A stretch of 42,364 bases of DNA from an uncultured Bacillota bacterium (GCA_947426945.1 CANEFX010000023.1:1-42364); one strand, 5' to 3'. Positions 9,701 through 17,453 are shown, counted from the stretch's first letter. Made by a program: numbers and translations. Notes: a model not told the origin generated them from the sequence alone.

Positions 9701-9940
9701 GTCCATGAGAAGAATCAGCTGGGCAGAATCCTTCTTCCCCTCTGCCAGAGTACGCACAGACTCTACTCCGGCCGCAGGAACCGCCAGAATCACATCGGCC
9801 CTGGCCAGCGGCACTTCCCGCGGCTCACGGCTGTCCAAAAAGGAGTGGTTGAAAGCCTCCAGGGGCGGCAACTCCCGGAGCGTCTCCAGCACTTCTGGCC
9901 GGCAGTTTATCAGATAGAATTCCATATGACAGCGGTACAT
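6788..9940 (-). CDS. Orphan hybrid sensor histidine kinase with two receiver domains
   Basis: 1050 residues, no signal peptide or membrane segment, so a cytosolic sensor. Order: an N-terminal region of about 110 residues resembling a degenerate receiver; three PAS-like domains (about 130-510); the dimerisation/phosphoacceptor motif SHDIRTPMN with His548; a HATPase domain with DTGIGM and GTGLGM; a receiver with Asp842 (IIDWLLPDMNG); and a second receiver with Asp980 (LMDVQMPVMNG). There is no HPt or DNA-binding domain, and no response regulator is next to it, so its output partner lies elsewhere. The ATG at 9940 follows GGGAGGAAG; an internal ATG at codon 6 is possible. It has its own promoter at 9978-10006. 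The signal is unknown. Confidence 0.93.
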   Translation of the reverse strand: MYRCHMEFYLINCRPEVLETLRELPPLEAFNHSFLDSREPREVPLARADVILAVPAAGVESVRTLAEGKKDSAQLILLMDREQTGQMEDSLFLADEVWTLPMSQKELTYRFTRWQERQKLRLDLWQTSQFLEATINSTPSLVWYKDKNGIHEKVNDAFCATVNKTKEQVQGRGHAYIWDVEQDDPACIESERVVMETEQTCVSEETVQSGGGIRLLTTYKSPLYDCDGSVMGTVGVAIDVTQERAYEQQLINKNRELESLFTTMDCGVMCHSLDGSRIISINRAALQILGYESQEALLAGGFDMIAPSVVAEDQLRLRASIEGLTQVGDNVNIEYRVRHVNGEILHVMGNIKLMEENGELFYQRFLLDYTTQKLREERERAESAQRQMELVQALSVDYNLVCYFDLDTGIGGPLRIHDCRYGVLDDVFGGEQDIQRSMERYIDRCVYEEDRTIVRRAVSAEDLGERLNARNTYIVNYRVMCGGELRYFQMKAVRAGQWEDGRKVVLGFRNVDEDTRREIERMDLLENALMQANRANKAKSVFLSNMSHDIRTPMNAIIGFTALATTHIDQREQVENYLKKIMTSSNHLLSLINDVLDVSRIESGKMSLEEKPCSLPDILHGLRNIVQADVHGKQLELYMDAVDVMNEDIYCDRLRLNQVLLNLLSNSIKYTPAGGVISIRVTEKPGAPVGHAKYEFCVKDTGIGMSEEFVAHIFEPFERERNSTTSGVQGTGLGMAITKNIVDMMNGVISVKSRQGVGTEFTVALTFRLCSEEGTREPQTIPELKGCRALVVDDDFNSCDSVSCMLQQIGMRAEWTLSGKEAVLRTRQSVMRDDNYSVYIIDWLLPDMNGIEVARRIRKEINEQVPIIVLTAYDWSDIEEEAREAGVTAFCGKPLFLSELRSCLVSLLREEEKNPEGGGLPAGGHTGRILLVEDNELNQEIATVILKEAGFQVETAENGRQAVEVVSQSEPGYFQLVLMDVQMPVMNGYEATRLIRRLENREAASIPILAMTANAFEEDKQEAMRAGMNGHISKPINISKLLETLNDILN

Positions 9941-9977
9941 AGATCTCTTCCTCCCGCGTGGTATATCTTATCACTTT

Positions 9978-10006
9978 ATTTTAATCCCCCGGGCTCCTTC
10001 TGTCAA
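9978..10006 (-). promoter_or_regulatory. Sigma-A promoter of the sensor kinase
   Basis: On the minus strand the -35 TTGACA (10001-10006) and -10 TAAAAT (9978-9983) are 17 nt apart, about 40 nt upstream of the kinase start. Confidence 0.75.
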
Positions 10007-10068
10007 CAGATAAGCCGCACTTCCGGCCATTTCCGGCGGACGAACTGCCGGACCATCCCTTTTTAAGA

Positions 10069-12462
10069 TTATCCAATTACCTGCCGGGCCACATCTACGC
10101 TCTCTTTGGCATTCCTGGCGTAGAAATCTGCACCGATCTTTTTTGCGTAATCCGGGGTAAGCACCGCGCCTCCCACTACCACCTTGCAGGGGACCTGCTC
10201 CGCCCGCAGCATGCGGATGGTCTGTTCCATACTGCCCAGGGTAGTGGTCATCAGGGCGGACAGCCCCACCAGGGGAGCCAAATGTTTTTTGGCTGCCTCC
10301 ACCACGGCAGCTGGCTCCACATCCTTGCCCAGGTCGATCACCGGATAGCCGTAATTCTCCAGCAGCACCTTGACGATATTCTTGCCGATGTCGTGAATAT
10401 CCCCCTTAACGGTAGCTAATATGATGGGAGCCTTTAGGGCGCTCTCCCCACCGGGCTGGACAGACAGCCGCTCCCGGATGACCTCAAAGGCGGCCTGAGC
10501 GGCCCCGGCGGCCTGAATCAACTGGGGCAGAAACACCCGGCCCGCCTCAAAGTCCGCCCCCACCCTGTCCAGCGCCGGAATCAGGATGTCGTCCACCACC
10601 GCCATACTGTCCATGGTCTCCAGCAGCTTTTTCACAGCCCCGGGAGCTTCACCCTTCAGGCCGGCTTCTACAATCCGGCCCAGGCTCCGTTCCTCGGCGG
10701 GGGCGGCGGTCTGGACCCGCCCCCCTTCGGCGGTGATGGAGGTAGATACCGCCGCATTGGCGTAGGCGGCGATATAGTCCCGAGCGTCGGTGTCAATGTT
10801 CATCAGCAGGTGATAGCACCGGACGGCGGCCATCATAGCCTCTAGATTGGGGTTGATAATGGGCAGGTCCAGCCCCTTCGTCATAGCCATGGTAAGGAAA
10901 TTCTGGTTCACCAGGGGACGGGCCGGCAGGCCGAAGGAGATGTTGGACACCCCCAGCACTGTTTTCAGCCCCAGCTCCTTCTTCACTCGGGTCAGGGCCT
11001 CCAGCGTCTGGAAGGCTGCCGACTGCTCGGCGGAGACGGTAAGGGTGAGGCAGTCGATATAGACGTCCTCCCGGCGGATGCCGTAATTGAGGGCCCGGTT
11101 CAGAATCCTCCGGGCAATGTCCAGACGGTCCAGAGCGGTTTGGGGGATGCCATTTTTATCCAGGGTGAGACCCACCACTGCCGCGCCGTATTTCTTCACC
11201 AGGGGCAGAATGGCATCCAAGGTATCCTCGTCCCCATTCACCGAGTTGACAATGGCCTTGCCGCAGTAGATTCGCAGGGCCTTCTCCAGCACCTCGGGCC
11301 GGGTGGAGTCCAACTGGAGAGGGGCGTCGGTGACTCCCTGGAGTGCCTTCACCACCTTGACCATCATGGCCCCCTCGTCGATCTCGGGCAGGCCTACATT
11401 CACATCCAGAATGTCCGCCCCGGCCTGAGTCTGCTCCAGGGCCTGGCCCAGCATGTAATCGACATCCTCCCGGAGCAGGGCCTCCTTCATTCGTTTTTTG
11501 CCGGTGGGGTTGATTCGCTCGCCGATAACCCGCACCCGGTCGATGGATACCGCCTGCACCGGGCTGCACACCGCTGCGGGAACATGCCGGGGAATGTCTC
11601 GAATGGTCCGGCCCTCCAGAGCCTTACACATTTTCGCAATATACTCTGGGGTGGTGCCGCAGCAGCCGCCATAGCATTTTACTCCCAACTCCGTTAACTC
11701 GGCCATGGCGGAGGCAAACTCATCTGCTGTAATGTCGTATCCCGCCCCGCCCGGGTCGGGCAGGCCGGCGTTGGGCTTGATGGAGATGGGCAGAGTGGTC
11801 CACCGGGTGAGCTCCTCTACCAGGGCAGGCATCTCCCGGGGGCCCAGGGAGCAGTTGACGCCAATGGCATCCGCTCCCATTCCCTCCAGAGTAAGGGCGG
11901 CGCAGGCCGGAGAGTGGCCCAGAAAGGTCCGCCCCCGCTCCTCATAGGTCATAGACACCAGCACCGGCAGGTCACTGTTCTCCTTCACTGCCAGCAGAGC
12001 CGCCCGGCACTCCTGCAGGTCGGTCATCGTCTCGATTTTCACCAGATCCACTCCGACGGACACAGCACACCGCACCTGCTGGGCGAAGATGTCCACTGCG
12101 GTCTCAAAATCCAGGGTGCCGGTGGGCTCCAGCAGCTGACCAATGGGCCCCAGATCCAGGGCCACCAAGGCCCGGCCCGCCGCGGCCTCTCTGGCAACAG
12201 CCACCGAGGAGGGGATAACCTCCTCCACCGTTCTGCCGGTACGCTTCAGCTTCTCCCTGTTGGCCCCGAATGTGTTGGCGCACAGGACCTGAGTCCCTGC
12301 CTCCACATAAGCGCGGTGAATATCCAGCAGCCAGTCCGGGTGCTCCAGGGCGGCCAGTTCAGGATACTCCCCCAGTTTAAGCCCCCTGGCCTGGAGCATG
12401 GTGCCCATGCCGCCGTCCAGAATAACGGGGCCGGGGGCTTTTAACAATTCACGAAATTCCAC
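10069..12462 (-). CDS. metH: Cobalamin-dependent methionine synthase, without activation domain
   Basis: 797 residues. Transfers a methyl group from methyltetrahydrofolate through cobalamin to homocysteine in the cytosol. The homocysteine-binding barrel (1 to about 290) has the zinc cysteines Cys204 (GVNCSLGP) and Cys267/Cys268 (GGCCGTTP). The pterin-binding barrel follows (about 305-570, from RVRVIGERINPTGKK), then the helical cap (about 595-675) and the B12 domain with the axial ligand motif DIHDIG (Asp688, His690, Gly693). The C-terminal S-adenosylmethionine reactivation domain of E. coli MetH is absent and encoded just upstream as a separate protein. The start is GTG at 12462, overlapping the upstream gene by 14 nt, so the two are probably translationally coupled. 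Confidence 0.95.
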   Translation of the reverse strand: MEFRELLKAPGPVILDGGMGTMLQARGLKLGEYPELAALEHPDWLLDIHRAYVEAGTQVLCANTFGANREKLKRTGRTVEEVIPSSVAVAREAAAGRALVALDLGPIGQLLEPTGTLDFETAVDIFAQQVRCAVSVGVDLVKIETMTDLQECRAALLAVKENSDLPVLVSMTYEERGRTFLGHSPACAALTLEGMGADAIGVNCSLGPREMPALVEELTRWTTLPISIKPNAGLPDPGGAGYDITADEFASAMAELTELGVKCYGGCCGTTPEYIAKMCKALEGRTIRDIPRHVPAAVCSPVQAVSIDRVRVIGERINPTGKKRMKEALLREDVDYMLGQALEQTQAGADILDVNVGLPEIDEGAMMVKVVKALQGVTDAPLQLDSTRPEVLEKALRIYCGKAIVNSVNGDEDTLDAILPLVKKYGAAVVGLTLDKNGIPQTALDRLDIARRILNRALNYGIRREDVYIDCLTLTVSAEQSAAFQTLEALTRVKKELGLKTVLGVSNISFGLPARPLVNQNFLTMAMTKGLDLPIINPNLEAMMAAVRCYHLLMNIDTDARDYIAAYANAAVSTSITAEGGRVQTAAPAEERSLGRIVEAGLKGEAPGAVKKLLETMDSMAVVDDILIPALDRVGADFEAGRVFLPQLIQAAGAAQAAFEVIRERLSVQPGGESALKAPIILATVKGDIHDIGKNIVKVLLENYGYPVIDLGKDVEPAAVVEAAKKHLAPLVGLSALMTTTLGSMEQTIRMLRAEQVPCKVVVGGAVLTPDYAKKIGADFYARNAKESVDVARQVIG

Positions 12463-13126
12463 AGTGTCCGCCCGCCTTTCGGTATGAACAGCTTTCCCGG
12501 GCGGTACAGCCCAGGCAGCTGCGTTTTTTCGTTTCGATGTCCCCTCTGGCCACCCCTAAAATGGCGGTGACAGACTTCCGAGGGGTAAGCAGATGGCTTC
12601 CGGTGGCACACAGCCCCGCCCGGCGGGGGGCGTCCAGCAGGTCCAGAAGGGCCCCCTGAATCTCCAGAGGCAGGTCCCCGTAGCCGGGGCTGTACCGGAA
12701 GGGGAAGGAACAGCCGGGAAATCTGCCCTGCAATTCCGTCTCAATCCGGTCGCAGACCTCTTCCACCGCTGCCGAGGCACAGCAGTCCAGGGTGAGAGCC
12801 CTTGCCATATCCAGCCGCTCGGCGCGGCGGATGAGAGCGTCAGTCTCTGCTCCCAGGGTGGCACAGAAAAGGACCACCCGGTCACAGCCGGACAGATGGG
12901 CTTTCAGGTCCCCGCCGGGCAGGAGCAGCCCGCTCTCCAGCCGGATTCCCTCCGGCTCAGAGGAAATGTCCACTGTCCGGAAGCTCCACCGGGGCCGGAC
13001 CGATCTCAGCAGCTCCCGGGCACAGGCCCTCACCTGGTCCTTCAGAGCTTCGTCCGCTCTGTCAGGAGGACAGCCCATGTACCGCATGACCTCATCAATG
13101 TTCAGTTGGGAAACAGTAATGGGCAT
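12449..13126 (-). CDS. Stand-alone MetH reactivation (SAM-binding) domain protein
   Basis: 225 residues. The sequence FRYSPGYGDLPLEIQ followed by LTPRKSVTAILG matches the C-terminal activation domain of MetH, which binds S-adenosylmethionine and remethylates cobalamin that has become oxidised. The overlap with metH supports a split two-protein methionine synthase. The tail holds a cysteine cluster (CLGCTARESC and a final GGHC) of four or five residues; whether it binds a metal or cluster is not known. ATG at 13126 follows GGAG. The gene starts 18 nt after asnA. Confidence 0.88.
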   Translation of the reverse strand: MPITVSQLNIDEVMRYMGCPPDRADEALKDQVRACARELLRSVRPRWSFRTVDISSEPEGIRLESGLLLPGGDLKAHLSGCDRVVLFCATLGAETDALIRRAERLDMARALTLDCCASAAVEEVCDRIETELQGRFPGCSFPFRYSPGYGDLPLEIQGALLDLLDAPRRAGLCATGSHLLTPRKSVTAILGVARGDIETKKRSCLGCTARESCSYRKAGGHCGIS

Positions 13127-13144
13127 GCCAGCACTCCGATCCCT

Positions 13145-14158
13145 TTACAACAATGTAATCCCCGCCGCCTCTGCAGCAGCGACGTTGATCTCATCCCACA
13201 GGGAGGACTGGACCTCACCGATGTGGGCTTTACCCAGCAGCAGCATGGACACCCGGCTCTGGCCGATGCCGCCGCCCATGGTCAAGGGCAATTCGCCGTT
13301 TAAAAGCATTTTGTGGAAAGGCAGTTCCCGCCGTTCCTCACACCCTGCCAGCTTCAACTGGCGCGTCATGCTCTCCTCGTCCACCCGGATGCCCATGGAG
13401 GACAGCTCGAAGGACCGCTTTCCCACACTGTCCCACACCAGCAGATCACCGTTCAGGTTCCAGTCGTCATAATCGGGAGCCCGGCCGTCGTGGGGTTTGC
13501 CGGACTTCAGCGCCCCGCCGATGCCCATCAGAAAAGTAGTTGGGTGCTCCTTGACGAAAGCGTCCTCCCGCTCCTTGGGGGTCAGATCGGGAAACTGGTC
13601 CTCCAGCTCCTGAGCTGTGACAAAGGCAACGTCAGTGGACACCAGAGGCAGGACGCACAACTGGGGGAATACAGTGCGCAGGAAAGACTGTGTCTCAAAC
13701 AGGGCGTTGACAATAGAGCACACCGTCTGCTTCAAAAAGTCCGCATTTCGCTGCTCCCGGGTAATGATCTTCTCCCAGTCCCACTGGTCCACATAGGCGG
13801 AGTGAAGGGAGTCCAGCTCCTCGTCACGGCGGATGGCGTTCATATTGGTATACAGGCCCTCGCCCACGTGGAACTGGTAGCGTTTCAGGGCAAAGCGTTT
13901 CCACTTGGCAAGAGAGTGGACCACGGCGGCATCCCCTTCTACGCCGTTGATATCGAAGGCCACCGCCCGCTCCACTCCGTTCAGATCGTCGTTCAGTCCA
14001 GAGGATACCGCAACAAACAGGGGGGCGGATACCCGATACAGCCGCAGGGCTCCAGCCAGTTTGTCGGCAAACAGCCGGTTGCCCAGATTGATGGCCCGCT
14101 GGGTCTCATAGACAGACAGCAAGGGCCTGTATCCCTGAGGCAGTCTCATATCTTTCAT
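13145..14158 (-). CDS. asnA: Aspartate--ammonia ligase (asparagine synthetase A)
   Basis: 337 residues, close to the 330 of E. coli AsnA, and alignable by eye along its length (for example the N-terminal VYETQRAINLGNRLF, then VAVSSGLNDDLNGVERAVAF and the C-terminal LTMGGGIGQSRVSMLLL). It makes asparagine from aspartate, ammonia and ATP, using a class II tRNA-synthetase-like fold. ATG at 14158 follows AAAGGAG. First gene of the asnA - activation protein - metH operon with a promoter at 14191-14219. The leader is too short for a T-box. Confidence 0.96.
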   Translation of the reverse strand: MKDMRLPQGYRPLLSVYETQRAINLGNRLFADKLAGALRLYRVSAPLFVAVSSGLNDDLNGVERAVAFDINGVEGDAAVVHSLAKWKRFALKRYQFHVGEGLYTNMNAIRRDEELDSLHSAYVDQWDWEKIITREQRNADFLKQTVCSIVNALFETQSFLRTVFPQLCVLPLVSTDVAFVTAQELEDQFPDLTPKEREDAFVKEHPTTFLMGIGGALKSGKPHDGRAPDYDDWNLNGDLLVWDSVGKRSFELSSMGIRVDEESMTRQLKLAGCEERRELPFHKMLLNGELPLTMGGGIGQSRVSMLLLGKAHIGEVQSSLWDEINVAAAEAAGITLL

Positions 14159-14190
14159 AACGAAAACTCCTTTTCTCCTCGGATTTTTTC

Positions 14191-14219
14191 ATTATACCCG
14201 CTGAAGGGAAAAATTGCAA
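14191..14219 (-). promoter_or_regulatory. Sigma-A promoter of the asnA-metH operon
   Basis: On the minus strand TTGCAA (14214-14219) and TATAAT (14191-14196) with a 17-nt spacer. RNA would start roughly 25 nt before the asnA ribosome site. Confidence 0.78.
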
Positions 14220-14220
14220 T

Positions 14221-14249
14221 AAAAAACAGGGACGCTTTTTACGCGTCCC
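14221..14249 (-). terminator. Intrinsic terminator of the small secreted protein gene
   Basis: Minus strand: GGGACGC stem (14243-14249 with 14229-14235), 7-nt loop, then TG and TTTTTT (14221-14226). It ends the gene stopping at 14261 and separates it from asnA. Confidence 0.85.
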
Positions 14250-14260
14250 CGCAGGCGGTT

Positions 14261-14794
14261 TTATGCAACAGAATAGCTCCCCCGGACCAGCAGCTTCACA
14301 TCGCCGGAGGCGGTGAGGGTACGATCGGCAATGGTGGCCATATACAGGTGGTTTTTGGTCAGGGCCGCACCCGAACTGACCGTCCCGCCGGTGGACAAGT
14401 CAATCAGGGCTGGTGAGGTGCTGGACTTGACTGTGACCGTGCCCACGCGTGGCAGGAGCTCGCACCCTACCCCAAAGGACATGACCTGGCCGCTGGTCAT
14501 AGACACCAGTGTGTAGGAGGCCGATCCGCCGGAGGGGGTATTCTGCCCCGCCTGCTGCTTATACTGGTTGATCTGGTCGGCAAAGGACTGCTCCAATTCC
14601 CTCTGCTTGGCGGCGGTCTTGTCCTCCACCTGTCTGACAATCTGGGGGATAGCGGTCTGATTCAAGTAGCTGAGGGTAATCAGGGGGTCGCTCTGATCTC
14701 CCCCGGCGGCCAGAGCCGCGCTTGTGCCCAGTAAGACGGCAGCCAGGGTCAGGGCGCCCAGTCGCAGGTATATATGCTTGTCCGGTTTTTTCAT
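14261..14794 (-). CDS. Small secreted protein of unknown function
   Basis: 177 residues. The start is the ATG at 14794 (MKKPDKHIYLRLGALTLAA), which follows AAGAGGAGAAATACC; the open frame extends upstream but without a plausible start. Residues 1 to about 31 form a signal peptide ending in ALAAGG. A helical segment rich in Q, K and E follows (about 45-85), then a beta-rich C-terminal half rich in G, S, T and V. No family was recognised. It lies 139 nt downstream of mazF, with a structured leader between, and ends at a clear terminator. Confidence 0.82.
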   Translation of the reverse strand: MKKPDKHIYLRLGALTLAAVLLGTSAALAAGGDQSDPLITLSYLNQTAIPQIVRQVEDKTAAKQRELEQSFADQINQYKQQAGQNTPSGGSASYTLVSMTSGQVMSFGVGCELLPRVGTVTVKSSTSPALIDLSTGGTVSSGAALTKNHLYMATIADRTLTASGDVKLLVRGSYSVA

Positions 14795-14815
14795 GGTATT
14801 TCTCCTCTTATGTAG

Positions 14816-14887
14816 GGGCCGCCGAGCTCTGCCCCCTTTGGCCTGCGGCCATTTCTCTCTGGCAGTGGGAATCGGACCCGGCGGCCC
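14816..14887 (-). promoter_or_regulatory. Nested stem-loop in the leader of the secreted protein
   Basis: Three nested pairings: GGGCCGCCG (14816-14824) with CGGCGGCCC (14879-14887); CTGCC (14829-14833) with GGCAG (14861-14865); and TGGCC (14839-14843) with GGCCA (14847-14851). It ends about 20 nt before the start codon, close to the ribosome site. No known RNA family was recognised and function is unproven. Confidence 0.45.
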
Positions 14888-14933
14888 GCTTGGATTAATA
14901 TTGATTGCTGGAAAGGGGGAGCGCCGCCGCCAG

Positions 14934-15299
14934 TTACACCATTGTCTCCGGATGGAGGCCAAAGCTCACTGCGATGGCGGTGTCCACCTGCTTCATCACA
15001 CCGTCGTCCAGCCGCCCCATCTTCTCTCGCAGGCGGCGCTTATCCAGAGTGCGCACCTGCTCCAGCAGAATCACCGACTCCTTGGGCAGGCCACAGCTCA
15101 GGGGCGCCACCGAGATATGGGTGGGCAACCGGGCCTTTCCCGTCTGAGAGGTAATGGCTGCGGCAATCACTGTAGGACTGTGCCGGTTTCCGGTGTCGTT
15201 CTGCACAATGAGGACAGGGCGCACGCCCCCCTGTTCGCTGCCCACCACGGGGCTCAAATCGGCGTAAAAAATGTCGCCTCGTTTCACGCTGTTATCCAA
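14934..15299 (-). CDS. mazF: MazF/EndoA-type mRNA interferase
   Basis: 121 residues from the TTG at 15299, or 117 from the GTG four codons later ([20 protein letters not shown]); GGAG upstream slightly favours TTG. Strongly like Bacillus EndoA (NdoA), a dimeric ribonuclease that cuts single-stranded RNA at short specific sites. The conserved basic and Thr residues in RPVLIVQND and [15 protein letters not shown] are present, and the length is full. In Bacillus the gene follows alr and its antitoxin ndoAI. Here alr is upstream too, but no antitoxin gene was found in the 375-nt gap. It may be neutralised from elsewhere or have a mild role. Confidence 0.92.
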   Translation of the reverse strand: MDNSVKRGDIFYADLSPVVGSEQGGVRPVLIVQNDTGNRHSPTVIAAAITSQTGKARLPTHISVAPLSCGLPKESVILLEQVRTLDKRRLREKMGRLDDGVMKQVDTAIAVSFGLHPETMV

Positions 15300-15674
15300 G
15301 TATACTCACACTCCGCTGGAAGATAGCACCGCGTTACAGCCGGAGTTCGGTCTTATGTAACGCTGTACTATGATTCTCCCACGGGGCGGCGGGCCTTATA
15401 CCAGAAAAGCAAAAGTTTTTCCGGTATAAGCCACCATCTTTTTTGGACGCCCGGGAGGGGCGGAAAAATGGCGTCAAAATATCCTTTTGTCAGAAAAGAA
15501 TTGGAACCGTTATACGGCCATGAAAGCCCCGGCCCACTCCAGCGGCCCGCCGCACCCCGCAAACCCAGGGGAGACGCCCCTGTGCTCCAACCCATCCTAT
15601 GTCAGGACAGGCCGGGCCGTCACGGCGGCGGACAGGCGGTTACATGGCCTGTCCCCGGTCTTTTACGCCGTTTC
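15300..15674. other. Non-coding stretch between alr and mazF
   Basis: No credible gene. Minus-strand structures in order: a GGACAGGCC/GGCCTGTCC pair near 15605-15655, possibly ending the alr transcript; the hairpin CAGGGG-AGACG-CCCCTG (15566-15582); a long hairpin with 14-nt arms, one G-U type mismatch (15395-15408 with 15417-15430); and the repeat at 15331-15363. A 75-codon minus-strand frame (15368-15595) has the composition of non-coding sequence and no antitoxin-like features. Confidence 0.5.
15331..15363 (-). promoter_or_regulatory. Inverted repeat upstream of mazF
   Basis: GCGTTACA (15331-15338) and TGTAACGC (15356-15363) are a perfect 8-bp inverted repeat separated by 17 nt, ending 31 nt before the mazF start. 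It could be an operator for autoregulation or a leader hairpin. No clear promoter boxes were found next to it. Confidence 0.45.
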
Positions 15675-16832
15675 TCAGACGATTCTGGCTCCGTTCTCCC
15701 AATATACCCGGGGAACCCGGGCTGTGATGCGGCAGACCAATTCATCGGTGATGGTTCCGGCCAGCTCGGCCACCCGGTTCAAGTCTCCGTCGTAGAACAC
15801 CGCCGTATCCCCCACCTTCACCTGGGGCAGAGCGGTAACGTCGGCCATACACATATCCATGCAGATACGGCCCAAAATGGGGCAGGGGGTGCCGTGGAGC
15901 TTCACCTGCAGTTTATTGGACAGAGAGCGCGGCAAGCCGTCGGCATAGCCGATGGACAGCACTGCGATGCGGGACTCCCTGGCCAGGGTGGCGGTACAGC
16001 CGTAGCCCAGCTTGGCCCCTACAGGCAGAGTACGCACTGAGGTGACCCGTGCCTTCAGGGTCATCACCGGCAGCAGCCGGGGCTCCCCCCGAATTTCGCT
16101 GGCCGGATCAGGATAGTGGCCGTACATGGCGATGCCGGGCCGGATCATGGTCATATGGGTCCAAGGGTAGTTTAACACAGCGGCACTGGAGGCGCAATGG
16201 TAATTTTTCAGATTGATGCCCGCCTCCTCCAGCACGGCCCTGGCTTCCTGAAAGCGCCGGCCTTGAAGCTCAGTGTAGTCCACGTCCTCATCGGCAGCGG
16301 CAAAGTGGGTATACAGTCCCTCCGCCCGCAGGCCGGGCAGGGCACACAGGGCCTTGATCTCCTCTACAGTGGAGGCCTGACTGCCCTCCCGCCAGGTAAA
16401 GCCCAGCCGGCCCATACCGGTGTCCAGCTTGATATGGATGGACAGCTCTTTTCCGGCCGCCTGAGCGGCGGCGGACAGTGCCTTGCCCAACTCCAAATCT
16501 CCTACCGTCTGAGTTACATCATACTCCAACAGGTCATCCGCCTGCTCCACCGGGGTCTGGCCCAGACAGAGGATAGGGCTGGCAATCTCCGCCCGGCGCA
16601 GCTCGACCGCTTCGGCCAAACAGGCCACCGCCAGCATCTCCGCCCCCAGCTCCTGGAGCTTGCGGCCCACTGCCACAGCCCCGTGGCCATAGGCGTTGGC
16701 CTTCACCATGCCCAGAAGCTTTACCGGCTCGCCCCCCTCCCGGCGGGTCCAGTCCCGAATGGCGTGGTAATTGTGGGCCAGGGCATCCAGATCAATGTCC
16801 ACCCACGCACGTGCCTCACGTTTGTCTGTCAT
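15675..16832 (-). CDS. alr: Alanine racemase
   Basis: 385 residues, typical for the family. Interconverts L- and D-alanine with pyridoxal phosphate and supplies D-alanine for peptidoglycan. Lys44 (MVKANAYGHG) carries the cofactor and Tyr277 (KLGYGCTA) is the second catalytic base. The ATG at 16832 follows AAGAGGG. It starts 21 nt after the lipoprotein gene and ends the tightly spaced run sufC-sufB-nnrD-lipoprotein-alr. Confidence 0.97.
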   Translation of the reverse strand: MTDKREARAWVDIDLDALAHNYHAIRDWTRREGGEPVKLLGMVKANAYGHGAVAVGRKLQELGAEMLAVACLAEAVELRRAEIASPILCLGQTPVEQADDLLEYDVTQTVGDLELGKALSAAAQAAGKELSIHIKLDTGMGRLGFTWREGSQASTVEEIKALCALPGLRAEGLYTHFAAADEDVDYTELQGRRFQEARAVLEEAGINLKNYHCASSAAVLNYPWTHMTMIRPGIAMYGHYPDPASEIRGEPRLLPVMTLKARVTSVRTLPVGAKLGYGCTATLARESRIAVLSIGYADGLPRSLSNKLQVKLHGTPCPILGRICMDMCMADVTALPQVKVGDTAVFYDGDLNRVAELAGTITDELVCRITARVPRVYWENGARIV

Positions 16833-16853
16833 ATGTATACCCTCTTTCTTATC

Positions 16854-17435
16854 TCAATTGCCGGTAAAATCAAAAAATTCACACAAAATTACCCGAAAGC
16901 CGTCTACACTGACCTCTCCCCGCGTCAGGGCATAGGTGGACGCATCAAACCACAGGGCGGTCTCGGTGCCCGCACCGGGGGAGCCCGACGGATCGCCGCA
17001 GTCCACCCGCAGAACCGTCCCATCCTCCTCCAAGGCGCAGGCAGTGATATAGCCGGATTTCGCCGCCTCCAGCAGGGCGGGGAGGGCAGAGACAGGAGTC
17101 AGCCCATCATCATCCAGGGGGCCGGTCTCCACCGAAACTCCATCAAATTCCAACAGATTCTCCTCTCCGGACAACCGGGCAGTGAGGCCTGCCACTGTCT
17201 CTGGGGCGGAGAGCGTCAAAACAGTCTCCTCTCCGGACACCGCTGCAGCCAGTTCGTACTGATACACCCGCTGACCGTAGTCGGCAGTGACCGCCGCTCG
17301 AGTGGTACAGCTGTCCATGGCCAGGTATTCGGCGCGGACGGCCAGCGCCAGCTCCTCCGCCTCACTCACCCCTGCTTGACCGCAGCCAGACAGCAGGAGG
17401 GTTGTCATTAGTACGCAAATCAGACCTTTGCGCAC
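16854..17435 (-). CDS. Lipoprotein, YdcC/LolA-like
   Basis: 193 residues from a GTG preceded by GGAGG. The lipobox LLSGC near residue 18 marks a membrane-anchored lipoprotein. The remainder is a run of beta-strand segments (VYQYELAAAVSGEETVLTLS and others), ending in VSVDGFRVILCEFFDF. By position it matches Bacillus ydcC, also just upstream of alr and assigned to the LolA-like fold; sequence similarity is too low for me to be certain. Function is unknown, perhaps in the envelope. Confidence 0.75.
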   Translation of the reverse strand: MRKGLICVLMTTLLLSGCGQAGVSEAEELALAVRAEYLAMDSCTTRAAVTADYGQRVYQYELAAAVSGEETVLTLSAPETVAGLTARLSGEENLLEFDGVSVETGPLDDDGLTPVSALPALLEAAKSGYITACALEEDGTVLRVDCGDPSGSPGAGTETALWFDASTYALTRGEVSVDGFRVILCEFFDFTGN

Positions 17436-17453
17436 AGTGATACCTCCAAAATC

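Noticed and set aside
7805..10066. A 753-codon plus-strand frame over the sensor kinase
   Set aside because: Antisense shadow with His/Gln-rich non-protein-like composition.
10007..10068. Terminator for metH
   Set aside because: CCGGC/GCCGG pairing exists but without a T-run or strong stem, so no terminator is claimed.
14795..14933. A possible tRNA in the GC-rich leader
   Set aside because: No T-arm consensus, anticodon stem or acceptor pairing was found; only nested stems.
15368..15595. 75-codon minus-strand frame upstream of mazF as candidate antitoxin
   Set aside because: Composition is that of non-coding sequence (many Trp, Gly, Pro), no ribbon-helix-helix or AbrB-like pattern, and it runs through a long hairpin.
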